From Crocodylus rhombifer (taxonomy: Eukaryota > Chordata > Crocodylia > Crocodylidae), in the NCBI GenBank assembly GCA_038503035.1, contig JAVSML010020440.1, positions 239,441 through 303,440 of the forward strand: DNA of 64,000 nt. The letters run 5' to 3'. Below the pieces are notes generated by a model. It saw only the letters and a list, made by a program, of their open reading frames with translations, did not search any database and was not told the DNA's origin. The position numbers and the translations under genes are program-made. This document shows positions 21,469 through 33,254 of this stretch, in pieces. How positions within the stretch are numbered: position 1 is the first letter of the stretch; each line of letters starts with the position of its first letter.

Positions 21469-22679
21469 CTAAGATGGACTTTCTGAGCTTGACTGTGAAC
21501 TGGTGGATGGCAGAGCATGTATCCATACCGGTCCATCCCACTCTTGGGAAGGAGTAGAGCCAACAAATAGGAGGCATAGAATCATTACAAGGATCTCAGC
21601 CATTACTTGCCTGTCCTCCCAGGTCTGGGAATGCCTCCTGGACTCAGAGTGATTCCTATCACACTGGATGACCATGAATCTGTTCATGGCCAGACAGATC
21701 TGTCTCACCATTTCATGCAGCCAATGCTTGCAGTCCCTGAGGGCTTTCATAATCCTGTCCATACATTCAGTGGCAGCAGCCTACCTCAGTAGCCTGTGTG
21801 TCCTCGGTGGTGGCATTGGAAGTGGAGCTGAAATTCAAAAAATGCAGGAAATAGAGTGAATTAAAGACACTCCATGCTCTAAAAAGATGCACTCAGAGAA
21901 TCTTGTGAGAAGATAAGAATCAGGCAAGCCAAAATGACCGAGAAGGAGTGCCTGGACATGGGTAGTAGCAGGCCCTGAGTGGCTGCAAACAAGTGCCCAC
22001 CCATTTTGGCTACCATTGCACCTCCCTGGTGTGCATTGCCCTGTGCCTCCTGGCACTGCTCACCAACTCCCAGGGTCTTTAAAGCACTGCCCTACTCCGT
22101 CCCCCTCCTTTCCTTCACCTCATAGCCCAGCCTAATCGCAACTCTAAGTTCAGGTGACTTAAAGGGTCCCCAGGGCTTCACATACCAGATGTGGAGGTCC
22201 AGCTTCGTGGTTTATGCTCCTCAGAGAAAGTGGCAGGTGACATGACTGGGACCCTGGCACTATCTTCTCCACTGGAGACCCCATGAGTCACAGTGGTGGT
22301 TGGCAATGTCTCAGCAGCTGAGAATGCCCCAGAGGCATTCTCTGTTCCAGTGAGTTTACAGTGATCCAGTACCTCCATTAGCAGCTGGAGGTATCTGTAA
22401 TGGGCCATGTCATGCAGGGTGTGCTCTGCTGCTGTGCTTTGATGACATCCCTATGAATAGCAGCCTGCAGTATCTTTGGCTTGACACAGCACTGGACTGC
22501 CATCCTGTTGTGTCCCCAGTTGCCCATTCTCCTGACAACATCAAGGCAGATGTGCCAGTTGGCCTACAGCCTGCAGATGAACTGGTGCACAAATCTCAGG
22601 GTTCCCCAGCACCCACAACAAGCTTTGTTTCAGTGAATGTCCAATTGACTTTAGACCTATGTGCCCCCATTCTCTCCAT
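21469..22679 (-). pseudogene. Two-exon Myb/SANT-like DNA-binding protein pseudogene
   Basis: From the ATG at 22679, MERMGAHRSKVNWTFTETKL gives the tryptophan-bearing first helix of a Myb/SANT fold. After a frameshift, a second phase carries DVVRRMGNWGHNRMAVQC and VKPKILQAA, matching the QCRxKxKxL third-helix pattern of trihelix/MSANTD-type proteins. A further phase (22178-22408) is Ser/Thr/Pro-rich. It ends at a splice donor (CTG|GTATGTG, 22186/22185) and joins in phase to an acceptor (TTTCAG|CTCC, 21828/21827). The downstream exon has one TAG (21781-21783) and then an amphipathic segment, RIMKALRDCKHWLHEMVRQI. Two frameshifts and one stop make it dead. Myb-type identity is pattern-based. Confidence 0.5.
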
Positions 22680-23535
22680 AACATCAGACAACCTGAATCA
22701 ATAAGAAGTTCCCCAGGAAGCTGTGTACTGAAAGTATAAGTCTTGAGGTGACAGTTCCAAGGGAAGTGCACCCCCCTCCCACCCTGTTCTGGCTGGGCAA
22801 AGTTTGGTCATAGGGCATGCTGGTGCCAGGCAGGGTCAAGTCAGGGAGGGGGGCTCTGCACCAGTGGCAACTTTGTATCTTATTGTCATACTTGTTCTGG
22901 ACAGCTTTTATCTCTGCTAGGTCTTTTAGCCCTGTGTATGCCATGGCACAGTAGCAGGCTACCCAATGAGCCATGTACTAAAAATTAGGCCCTAGAAGGG
23001 TGCCCACAGGCTCCCTGTTGGGGTATGGCAGTGCCCAAAAGGCTACCCAGTGACCCATGTATCAAAACATGGCTCCTCCAGCAGGACATAGTCTAAACTG
23101 CTGAACAGTTCAGACATAGCCAGTGAGGGAATGAATGCTGACACAACTTACCTATTATTCATAAAGTAGGCACGCTTAATTCTCATGCAGGCTCACAGAA
23201 CTCCACTTGTTTAGTTTACATAAAACCAGCAAGTGAATTAATGGCGTTAGGGGAACAATTACACCACAGCCAGCCAAAAAGGGATGTTTTAGAGTTGCAG
23301 GGTGGAGGGGAGCGGAGGTTCCTCACAGATGTTGCCAGACAAAGTCTGGGGATTTTTGCTGGGCACACAAGAGCTATGCTCTGTGACTGAGAAATTTTGG
23401 TGCCAGTCAGCAACATTCACCAGGGCTCCCTCTGTGGCCTGCCATGTCCTAAAACATTCATTACACAAAATACCTGCAAAATATAGTGCCACTTGGTGGA
23501 TAAGGGGGCTCACCACACAAAAATTGTAGTGACTA

Positions 23536-23800
23536 GGGGTGTGCAAAATGAATGCATCAGGGATAGTGATTTAATTCATATCACTGTCCCCAATTCGACT
23601 TGGCTGAATCCGAATCTAAAGATTCAATGTTGATTCAGAGAATCAGTGATTCAGCCACAGACACAATTTAAAATGTTTTTTCTACATACCTTGAGGTATC
23701 AGGTGTGGCTCATGAATGCTGCGCTGGTGGGGTGGCTGGAGAATCCCACAGGAGCATGGGGGGCCCCCCATGTGCTCAGTGGTGAACCCAGAAGTTCAGA
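23536..23800 (+). mobile_element. Half copy of the long-inverted-repeat element
   Basis: It begins ggggtgtgcaaaatgaatgc and runs through a purine-pyrimidine segment rich in gattcag/gaatc words, then ttttttctacataccttgag and a GC-rich part with cccacaggagcatgggg. This is collinear with the right arm (read in reverse) of the foldback element at 29399-30217, including the shared tttttctacatacct and cccacaggagc words. Only one arm is present, so it is a solo arm or a truncated copy. Confidence 0.75.
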
Positions 23801-25341
23801 TTCATGGCTGCATCATTCCAAGTTGCACTATCACAAACTAAACTACATTGGGATGGGGATTTGTTTCTGACAATGCAAACTCACTTAAATCACCAAAACT
23901 CCTATATGTGTAAAGTGTGATACCATTAAGTCAAACAAAAGGGCAATTTTCATCATGTGTACAAGTGCCCTAAGGTGCCACCCTGCCTACCTTTGGCCTA
24001 AAATGGTCTTAGCTGGACAACAATATATACAGTTACTAGTAAGCATAAAAAAATGAATGCGATCAAAGTACACTTACTTTTGGGTTTACACCAGCCTCTA
24101 CCTGATGGGAGGCAGGAAACAACTCTTTATAAGGAGGCTATTGTAGAGCTCCCTTTGCATAATTAACTGACATTCCTCTGTAACCTCTAGTACTGGCCAC
24201 TGTCAGACAGGTTATTAGACCACTGGCAACTTTTGTAATCCTGTGTTGATAACAGAGGATTCATAAGGAAGCATCCAGTCTCCAATGGCTTTTGATCCAT
24301 CTCTTTTGAAGCAGTGAACAAAGGGCATATTCATATGAGAATGTATGTGTGTCAACATGCAGTGACAATAAACATCCTGACATTCATTTCATAATATATT
24401 CCTTGAATTAACCAATCCTTGTATGGGATATTTCTTTCTGAAGTTTTCTTATAAAGTTGTAGGAGGTTTAATTTAATTTAGAAAGATACTCCTTTTAAAA
24501 TGCAGACTATTTCATGTCAGAACAATATGGAACCCAGCAAAAAAAGTCTGATTCAAAGTCATTAGAAATTAATGGAAATAATTCCATGACACTCATGAAA
24601 CTGTAGCTCATCTCCTAATCCACCCTTTCCTGTCCCCCCACCCTGCAGCCCCCAAACATATTTGAGTTATTTAAGATAATTAAAATATTTGGAATATTTT
24701 TAAGAGAAACCACTAATCTATTGGCTGTTTCCCATTCTCTCTTTCTCCCTACATTCCTAGTACCCCTAACTTCATAACTTAAACAATGAAATGCACCATC
24801 AAACAACTTGATGTTCCAAAGGTTGCAGTGTGTTTATTTTAAAATTTGGTAGTGTCTAAAAGTTTTAATTTATTGCAGAAATTGTAATTTAACTGCACTT
24901 TTTTCAAGGGATGATCATGTTATCAACATTGGCACATAATGATTACATTTATTACATTCCAGCACAATGAAAGATTATGCAGACTGAAAGAAGGCAAATG
25001 TTTTAATGGGATATTAAACTAAATTAATGTCATAACATTCCTGTGTTTTAAATAAAAAGTAGCATTTCTTGTGGCACCTTTTCTAGTGTGCTAAATATTA
25101 GAAAGAACAATTTCAGAATGTGTTCCTCCTCAGTTTGGATTTAGATACCCAGAACCACTAGGCAGGTAGACCATAATTTAGATGACATCACTTCTCTTCT
25201 TAAATCTATCTTTTTTTTTCATGTTAAGCCTCTTTTACATTATCCATGGGCAATCAACAGCAAGCCATAATACAATGCTCTGGAGAACTCCAGGTTTCTG
25301 CCATGAAATAGGTACTGTATTAATTACACAAGGTCTTAAAG
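23801..25341. other. No recognised feature
   Basis: AT-rich spacer without coding or repeat signals that I recognise. Confidence 0.5.
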
Positions 25342-25366
25342 CAGTGGTTCTCAACCATTTTAGACT
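25342..25366 (+). repeat. Solo hAT/Charlie terminus
   Basis: cagtggttctcaaccatttt is a textbook hAT/Charlie terminus, cut off by the CR1 3' end that begins at 25369. No matching right terminus is seen on the far side of the two CR1 copies. Confidence 0.6.
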
Positions 25367-25368
25367 CA

Positions 25369-27784
25369 TAGTTTCATAGTTTCTAGGGTCGGAAGGGACC
25401 TGAGTAGATCATCTAGTCCGACCCCCTGCCATGGCAGGAAAGAATACCGGGGTCAAACGACCCCAGCAAGGTGTTCATCTAACCTCCTCTTAAAGGCCCC
25501 CAGGCTAGGAGCCTGCACCACTTCTCTTGGAAGTTGGTTCCAGATCCTAGCCGCCCTGACCGTGAAGTAGCGCCTCCTGATAGCTAACCTAAATCTACCC
25601 TCTACCAGCTTGTGACAGTTATTCCTGGTCACTCCTAGTAGTGCACGGGGGAACAGGGACTTCCCCAGTGCCCTGACTACTTTGTAACGGGCCACTAGAT
25701 CCCCCCTCAGCCTTCTCTTTTGGAGGCTGAACAGGTTCAGGTCCCGTAGCCTCTCCTCGTAGGGTCTGCTCTGCTGTCCCCTGATCATGCGAGTGCCCTC
25801 CTCTGGACCCTCTCCATGCTGTCCACATCCCTCTTGAAGAGCGGTGCCCAGAACTGGACGCAGTACTCCAGCTGCAGCCAGACCAGTGCCACATAGAGGG
25901 GGAGGATCACTTCCTTGGAGCTGCTTGAGATGCATCTGTGAATGCATGACAAGGTACAATTGGCCCTCCTGACTGCATCCCCACACTGCCGGCCTATGTT
26001 TATCTCGGAGTCAATGATGACTCCAAGATCCTTTTCCACCTCTGCACTGACAAGAATGGAGTTCCCCAACCTGTAGGTACGGTGCCGGTTGTTCTTCCGC
26101 AGCTGCATCACTTTGCACTTGTTGGTGTTGAATCCCATCCTATTCTTATCCGCCCACCCTTGTAACCCGTCTAGGTCCGATTGTAGTCTATTCCTCCCTT
26201 CTAGCGTGCCCACATCCCACCACATCTTAGTGTCATCGGCAAATTTGAACAGGGTGCTTTTTACCCCCTCGTCCAAGTCACCGATGAAGACGAACAGTGC
26301 AGGCCCAAAGACCCAGCCCTGCAGAACCCCACTGCCCACATCCCTCCAGGTCGAAAATGACGCATCCACCACCACTCTCTGGGTGCGGCCCTCCAGCCAG
26401 TTGGCAACCCAATTGACTGTGTGGGTGTCGACACCACAGTCTCCAAGTTTCTTAATGAGAATGGGGTCAGAGACAGTGTCAAAGGCCTTCCGAAAGTCTA
26501 GGAAGACTATGTCCACTGCTATCCCTGCATCTAAAGATTTGGTGATCTGATCATAGAAGACTACCAGGTTGGTCTGACAGGACCTGCCACTAATGAACCT
26601 GTGTTGGTTGCTCCTAAGCATGATCTCCCGTGCTGGCCCCTTGTGGATATGCCCCAGAATAATTTTCTCTAAAAGCTTGCCCAGGATCGAGGTAAGACTA
26701 ACTGGCCTATAGCTTCCCATGTCCTCCTTCTTCCCCTTGTTGAAGATGGGAACCACGTTGGCCTTCTTCCAGTCCTCTGGCACCACACGAGAGCACCACG
26801 AGTGCTCGTAAAGCTGTGCCAGGGGTCCTGCAATGACCTCAGCCAATTCCCTTAGTACTCTAGGGTGGAGATTGTCCAGACCAGCTGACTTGAATACATC
26901 CAGTCACTCCAGAAGATCCCTAACTAGTTCCTCACTAACCCTTGGCCTAGGTGTGCCTCCCCTGGGGCCTGAGGGGGGCCCAGCAGGAGGGTGACTGTTC
27001 TGGTCCCTGCTTAGGAAAATGGAGGCAAAGAAATCGTTAAATATGTTGGCTTTGTCGTCTGGTGTGACAACCAAATTTCCTAACATGTCCTGCAGGGGCC
27101 CCACATTACCCAGAACCTACTTTTTACCCCCTATGTATTTAAAAAAGGACTTTATTGTCCTTAATCTGGGAAGCTATTCCCAGTTCCATCTCTGCCTTGG
27201 CCTTCCTGACTGCCCCCCTACATCCCCGAGCAACTGCAGTATAGTCATCCCTGGTGATGGCTCCTCCTTTTCATTGGGTGTACGCCTCCCATTTAGCTAG
27301 GAGACATTCCTGGATGCTTTTGGTGAGCCATGGGGGCTTGTGTGCCATCCTGCTCCCTTTGATCCGTGTTGGGATTACCTCCCTTTGGGCTTGGAGGATC
27401 GTCTCCTTAAGGAGCGACCACTCTCCTTGGACACCTGGCTCCCCTCCCCTCTGGGACCTTAGTGCTTCCCTGACTATTCTCCTTAGCTCATTGAAGTCTG
27501 CCCTCCTGAAATCTAGGGCTGCTGCCTTGCCGCAGGCCTTTGCCACCTTGTGCTGGATGGTGAATTCCAGCAGGTGATGATCACTGTCACCCAGGTGGTC
27601 AAGCACCCGCAGCACCCTCACCAGGTCATCTCCCTTGACCAGCACCAGGTCCAACAAGGCGTCTCCCCTGGTGGGGCTGTGCATCTCCTTGGTTAGATGG
27701 AGGTCCTGCATTCTGGCTAAGAAACTATGTGAGCGGTCGGATCTGGCTGATTGCTCTTCCCAGCAGATGCAAGGCATCCCTCGT
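25369..27784 (-). mobile_element. CR1 LINE, 2.4 kb, endonuclease end to 3' UTR
   Basis: The minus-strand 3' end reads ctagaaactatgaaactatgag, with the gaccccctgccatggcagg-type 3' UTR next to it. Frames 27271-27777, 26904-27104, 25785-26846 and 25453-25986 carry in order the endonuclease end (ICWEEQ, GDALLDLVL, LGDSDHHLLEFTI), the linker and an RT with YRPVSLTSILGKLLEK. They continue with VFLDFRKAFDTVSD, catalytic FADD in LFKFADDTKMWW, and the C-terminal tail FRLAIRRRYFTVRAARIWNQ. The RT stretch is open for 353 codons; a few frameshifts and stops separate the rest. The VPQGS box is altered to VLQGW. It is 5'-truncated. Confidence 0.93.
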
Positions 27785-27842
27785 TAGATTCATGGTACCT
27801 CTTGGAAAATACCAGTTCTGAGTTTTTATTCATTTTTTACTA

Positions 27843-29139
27843 TAGATTTGATAGACATTAGGGCTGGAAGGGACCTCACAAGATAATCAGGTCCAGCCCC
27901 CTGCCCAAGTGCAGGAAGTCAGCTAGGGTCAAAGGATCTCATGAAGATAGGCATCCAAATGTTTCCTGGAAGTGTCCAGAGTAGGTGCGTGAACCACCTC
28001 TGGGGGAAGTCTATTCCAGGCCTTCAGGACTCGGACAGTAAAGAAGTTTTTCCTTATGTCCAGCCTAAAATGGTCTTCCAGGAGTTTGTAACCATTGGAC
28101 TTTATCTTCCCTTGAGGTGCCCTTGTGCACACCCCTTATGTACTTATAGGCTGCTACCAAGTCACCCCTGAGCCTATGCTTCTTCAGGCTGAAGAGTCCC
28201 ATGGCTCTCAGCCTGTCTTCATAAGGCCTGCTCTCTTGCCCTCTAATCATGTGCATGGCTCTCCTCTGAAATCTTTTAAGCTTCTTCACATCCTTTCTGA
28301 ATTGTGAAGCCCAGAATTGGATGCAGTATTCCAGCTGCAGTCTCACCAAAGTCGAGTACAGTGGAAAATAACTTCCTGGGTCTTGCTTGAGATGCATCAG
28401 TAGATGCAAGCCAGAGTTTTGTTTGCTTTGCTGGCTGTGGCATCTTTTTGGTGGCTCGTGTTCATTTTGTGATCAATCATGACTCCCATATCTCTTTCAG
28501 TCATGGTGCTAGCGAGTGTAGCACTGCCAAGTCTATAAGTAGGATGTGGGTTTTTTTCTCCTGAGGTGGAGCACCTTGCATTTCTCCATATTGAATGCCA
28601 TCAGATTGCCATCCATCCAGCTTGTCAACCTTTCAAGGTCAGCCTGGATTACGAGCGTATCCTCAAGTGTGACCATACTTTTCCATAGTTTGGTGTTGTC
28701 AGTGAACTTAGCCAGTCCACTTCGGACACCGGAGTCCAGATCATTTATAAATACATTAAAAAGTACAGATCCAAGAATAGAGCCCTTGGGGACACCACTG
28801 GTCACTGTGTGCCATGTTGATTTGGTTCCATCAACTACTATTTTCTGGGTTCGACCTCAAAGCCAGTTCCCCATCCATTGGACCGTAAGGTTGTTGAGGC
28901 CGCAGTTCCCCAATTTTGCCATGAGGATATCATTGAACACCAGGTCAAAGACTTTTTTAAAGTCCAAATATATGATATCAGCCTCTTCTCCTTTGTCCAG
29001 ATGATGTTTCACCTGGTCATAGAAGGAAATGAGATTGGTCAGGCAAAACCTGTCCACAACAAACACGTGCTGGCTATCACTTAGAATGTTGCCTTCTGTT
29101 AGCCTGTCCAGAATGGTTCCTTTGATAATTTTTTCCAAG
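27843..29139 (-). mobile_element. CR1 LINE, 1.3 kb, RT palm to 3' end
   Basis: A second minus-strand CR1, only about 55 bp from the previous one but from a different subfamily: 3' end gtctatcaaatctata, [20 protein letters not shown] and NRLPPEVVHAPTLD. Frames 28857-29183, 28533-28805, 28065-28409 and 27929-28132 contain VDRFCLTNLISFYDQV, IYLDFKKVFDLV, SGVPKGSILG and a catalytic box decayed to FTDN. It is more degraded than the copy at 8190-10449, to which it is closely related. Confidence 0.9.
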
Positions 29140-29398
29140 TACAGTAAAATAATAGAGCAATACTTCTGTTGAAAGGAACTCAAAAGGCCACAAGATTTGG
29201 TTAAAATGTCGACACTATGGATTTGTTTCTAAAATCTCTGAGCGTATCTTCTGACTCATGTTTACATGACTAACACTGCTAATACTGGGAATATCTACAC
29301 AAGACTGGATGCATTTACAAAGTAGATGTGTCTACACGTGTGCCCCACAGCACAGTTGGTACTGTGTAGTCATTTAGTACTTGCTTTAGTACTGAACA

Positions 29399-30217
29399 AT
29401 AGAGCTGTGTGAAGCTTCGGTCCCTGATTCGATTTGGCAGAGATTCAGACTGATTCAGTGGCTGAATCTCTGAATCCAAATCAAATCAGGAGACCCGTTA
29501 ATCTCTTTGAATCAAATCAGAACCTCCAAATTGATTTGGAGAGATTCAGAAAAATTTGGAGATTCAGACATAGACACATCTTTAAATATATTTTCTACAT
29601 ACCTCAAAGTACCAGGCAGCTCGTGAATGCTGTGATGCTGGGGCAGATGGAGTGTCCCACAGGAGCGCAGGGGGCTCCCCAATACACTCAGCAGCAGACC
29701 AAGAAGTGTATCAGAAGCACTTCTGGTCCACTTTGGGTCTGCTGGGGAGTTTTCTTGGAGCGCCCTCTGCTCCCCCCAGTTCAGTGACTGGTGCCTCCTG
29801 GGTCTGGGGGGGCACCTAGGGTCCCCCCGTGGCCGATCACCAAGCCAGGGAGGTGCAGAGGCCCCCCCAGCGCATTCCCTGGTGGACCCAGAAGTGGATC
29901 AGAAATACTTCCAGTCCACTTCTGGGTTCGCCGCCAAGCATGAGGGGCCTCCCCACGCTCCTGTGGGATGCCCCATCTGCCCCACCATTGCAGCCTTCAC
30001 AAGCTGCACCTGGTACCTCGAGGTATGTAGAAAAAACATTTAAAATTTTGTGTCTATGGCCAAGTCGCTGATTCTCCAAATCAGCATCAACTCTTCAGAT
30101 TCAGATTTGACTGAATTGAATCAGGGACAGTGATCTGAATCAATGTATCAAATCACTGTCCCCAATTCAATCCAAATCAAAATCAAAATCGAATACAGCC
30201 TGTTTCACACGCCCCTA
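29399..30217. mobile_element. Foldback element with ~320-bp inverted arms
   Basis: The left arm (29401-29735) and right arm (about 29890-30215) are imperfect reverse complements along their entire length. Outer gattc/gaatc-rich segments are followed by a ttctacatacctc.a.gtacc word, then cccacaggagcg. The outer ends are agctgtgtgaag on the left and, on the right, tttcacacgcccc. TA or TAG flanks both sides, too short to define a superfamily. The central 150 bp is GC-rich and holds a copy of the shared core described for 574-955. There is no coding capacity. A solo arm lies at 23536-23800. Confidence 0.85.
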
Positions 30218-30603
30218 CTACACAGTCCCAGTGTTGCACAGGTCATTTCTGACCCTGCTGCACAGTAGCAGCAGTCACAATTAGTGCCCACTGACACTAT
30301 GGTGCCATAGTGACAAGTTACATTGGGAGGCACTAATCGATTAGTCATGTCTGCTCTGACATGCTATAATTACAGTGCATCAGAGCAGAGTCCCTACTCA
30401 TGTACAGCCACTTCTTGTTCCTAAAGAACAAAACTGTATACATCACCTAAATGACCCAGCGGTTCTAGATGCAGTACTAGATACCAAGGGAGGCACTATG
30501 AGAAATTGCTATCCTATAAATGTTACTAAGCCACTTTAAATACTACCAGATATTTTTAAATGCTGAATCCAGGGCCTACATAAATCTCTCTCTCCATTCC
30601 ACT
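30218..30603. other. No gene; possible repeat fragments
   Basis: Contains short tgctgcacagtagcagcag-type words similar to the element at 55187-55426 (a possible relic), and nothing coding. Confidence 0.35.
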
Positions 30604-30851
30604 GTGGGCATGTCTACATGTTAATTAATGCATCTTTGCTACTGTGCATTAAGTTTAGTACTCTAATATGAGGTGCTACATAAAGGCAGATTAGCCCATA
30701 CTAAAGCACAGTAGCAAAGGCAAACAGTTCTTTTGTGATGCTTCATGTGCAGTAGACTAATTCTACTGCACATTAGTGCATTAGCATCACACTCTAATAC
30801 ACAGCAAAATAAGCTACTGCACATTACAGCATCTTATGTAGACATGCCCTG
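30604..30851. mobile_element. Non-autonomous TIR element (gggcatgtctaca family)
   Basis: Left terminus gggcatgtctacat (30606-30619) and right terminus atgtagacatgccc (30836-30849) are perfect inverses. The interior is AT-rich with gcagtagactaattctactg, itself a small palindrome. Length is about 248 bp and there is no open frame. Flanks show no convincing target duplication, so the superfamily is unresolved (hAT-like possible). Related ends occur at 55187-55426 and a fragment at 14203-14235. Confidence 0.82.
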
Positions 30852-32261
30852 TAATAGCTAAATAGCATCCCCATTTTTATATGACAGGCTTCCTGCAGGA
30901 GACATGCTTTTAATGTGCCATAGCTCAGTGAAGTAATTTGCATCTAATTACAAACTACCAAACAACGCAGAGGTGCAAGGCTCTGAGAGTTTGCTTGACT
31001 GAGCCTTTTAACAGATTTTTTAGATAAAGCCACTGTCACATGTTTCACATAACTTCAGTTTACTTAAACCCACTATATTCCCTCAAGATGACAGGATGAT
31101 GTCTTGGGACTTAATATTTTCTGAGGATTATTATAACATATGCAGACATCAAACAAGGAACATAAGATCAGCATGAGCTATGCCCTTGTGTTTTGTGGTT
31201 CCATATTCACTCGTCATTCATACAAATGTAAGAAACAATGAGAATAAGAGAAGGTCAGTATATCCCACTGGGGCTAGTCTTCTCCAATGAAAGAGTTCTC
31301 CTAGGCTGATATCTAATTGCTTCTGTGCATTTTTCAATAGTTCATTCCAAACATTCGTTATTCTCTAAGCAAAAAATAAAAACTACAACAAACCCAAATA
31401 CAGAAATTCACAAGCAATTAAACATTGCAGCCCATCTACTCTGATTTTTAGACCTTCTTTTTTTTTAATTCTCCAATGTTATGCAATCTTTAGAAATTAA
31501 AAATCAGCTCCAGTCAAAGAACTGTAAAATACACAGCTACACATGCGCTTTAGAGCAGAGTTGACTAATAAGCTCTGCAGTAATGCATGACAGTCTACCT
31601 TTACACCTGTATTAGGGTGCATTAAACTAATTAACTCCACCATACAATAATACTGCTGGACAAAAGTACTATCCTACTGCAGAGTACATACATGCTCTCA
31701 AATACACATATCAACTGTAAGCAGGACTGGCCAAGGCACAAGGGTGCTACAGTGCAGAGGTTGCCTGCTGATGAGCACCCTCATGCCCCAGCCAGCCCCT
31801 CTGTCACCACCAGTCAGAGCCCAGGACTGACCCCCACTTCTCCTGCTGGGATAGCTGCTCTGCCCCAGCTCAAATTGCTGTGGTCCTTGGTGTACATGAA
31901 GACACTGCATCCAGGAGCGGCTGACTCTGATGTGAATTGGAGTCAGGTGCATTAATATCAGGCACATGAATATCTTGTCTTCTCAAACTCTGCACCTTAA
32001 CCCACCTGTGGATTACTAACACCTCCAATGTGGGAAAGAGCATTAAAAAACCTATCATGGAGACACCTGCAATATGGCCACTGTCATCAATTAGACCGCA
32101 TTATCACAAAGAGAAAGCGCAGCTCATGACACAGAACACCTTATTATCAGCAAAGTGAAAGTGTTACCAAAGAAGCTGCATAGAACCAAGCACAAGAGTC
32201 AGCCAAGAATTAACACACACAGCACAAAAATTCCAAAGCAAATGCCTTGATCTTCAAAGGA
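30852..32261. other. No gene; possible fragments of TIR elements near 31550 and 31940
   Basis: aggtgcattaatatc near 31944 repeats near 37662 and inside the palindrome at 17838-17881. No intact element or coding sequence recognised. Confidence 0.4.
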
Positions 32262-32419
32262 AGACAAAGTTTTTTTGGGTAGAGGTGGTATCTTTTATCA
32301 GACAAACTACAGGCAACCCCCACTTGGCGCTCTTATTTGGTTCTGGAAAAACTGAGCATTAAGTGGAACCACACTAAGCAAAACACAAGAAATGAATGTA
32401 AATAAAGATTAATTGATTA

Positions 32420-33170
32420 CTGGCTACTCTACCATCACCTCTTCCCACTCCGCTGCTTACCTGCTGGTGCTCCAGCCCCATGTACAAGCCAGGGCCTGTG
32501 CTCCTGCCACCCTGCTTTAGGCCCCTGGCCCTGGGTACTAGCTCAGGTCCCACACTCATGCCTGCCACCCACCACTGCTTCTCACTGCTGCCACCTCTCC
32601 CCACCCCCCTCGCATGCCTGCTGGCCTGTCCAGTCCCACTTGCCAGCCTGGGCACTGGCGATACTGCCGCCTCACTCTGGGCACAGGCCTCTGTCACCGG
32701 GCAGTGATGCAGGCCCTGCACTCCTGCTGCCCCACTCTGGCCCCGGGCACTTGCACAAGCCCTATACTCCTCATCTCCGTCATCACCGCTTCTCCCCACT
32801 CTCTGCCCGCTCCAGCCCCATGTGCTCCTGCTGCCCTGCTCTGGGTGAGGGCTTCCACTGGTCCTGGCCCTGGGCCCTGGCATGGGCCTCACACAGGCTC
32901 CACACTTCTTCCCCCTCCCCTGGGTGTGGGCCTCCACCTGCCCTGCCCCTGGGCACCTGCTTGGGCACTGTGCTCTTCTCCTCTGTTGCCACCAATTGTC
33001 TCCACCCCACCCCCACCTGCTCTGACACCATGTGCCAGCCTGGACCCATGCTTCTGCCATCCCACTTTGGGCCCTCATGCCCACCCCCCGCAATCACTAC
33101 CACTCACTCACCCCCATTCTCTGCTGCCACCACCACTGCTTCTCCCCACCCACATGCCTGCTGAAACTCT
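32420..33170. repeat. C-rich imperfect tandem region in the Tigger-like element
   Basis: Repeated words such as tgctcctgc, cactctgggc and cctgggca recur irregularly, with long CCCAC-rich runs. Open frames here (for example 32614-33237 plus, 32374-33093 minus) exist on both strands and are P/A/C-rich, which indicates composition bias and not genes. Confidence 0.5.
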
Positions 33171-33254
33171 GATTCCACTGAGCACTATAGCAAAACTGGT
33201 TGAGCACTCAGCAGAATTGGGTATCAATTTTAAATAAGCACTATAGAGAAATAG

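Larger units (their letters stand above)
18666..23110 (-). mobile_element. Candidate decayed PIF/Harbinger-like DNA transposon
   Basis: Boundaries are approximate and no terminal inverted repeat is proven. The block is distinguished by gene-like structure on the minus strand. There is a Myb/SANT-like coding segment with an in-frame spliceable intron (21469-22679), a minus-strand AATAAA (21295-21300) and, further along, a transposase-like fragment (19686-19820). A pair consisting of a Myb-like DNA-binding protein and a DDE transposase is the known gene content of PIF/Harbinger transposons. Many frameshifts and stops show that it is long dead. Alternatively, it is a retired cellular MSANTD-type gene with unrelated neighbours. 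Confidence 0.4.

Noticed and set aside
32374..33237. Overlapping long frames on both strands (up to 239 codons)
   Set aside because: C-rich imperfect tandem repeat inside a Tigger-like element; both strands are open because stop codons are rare in such sequence.
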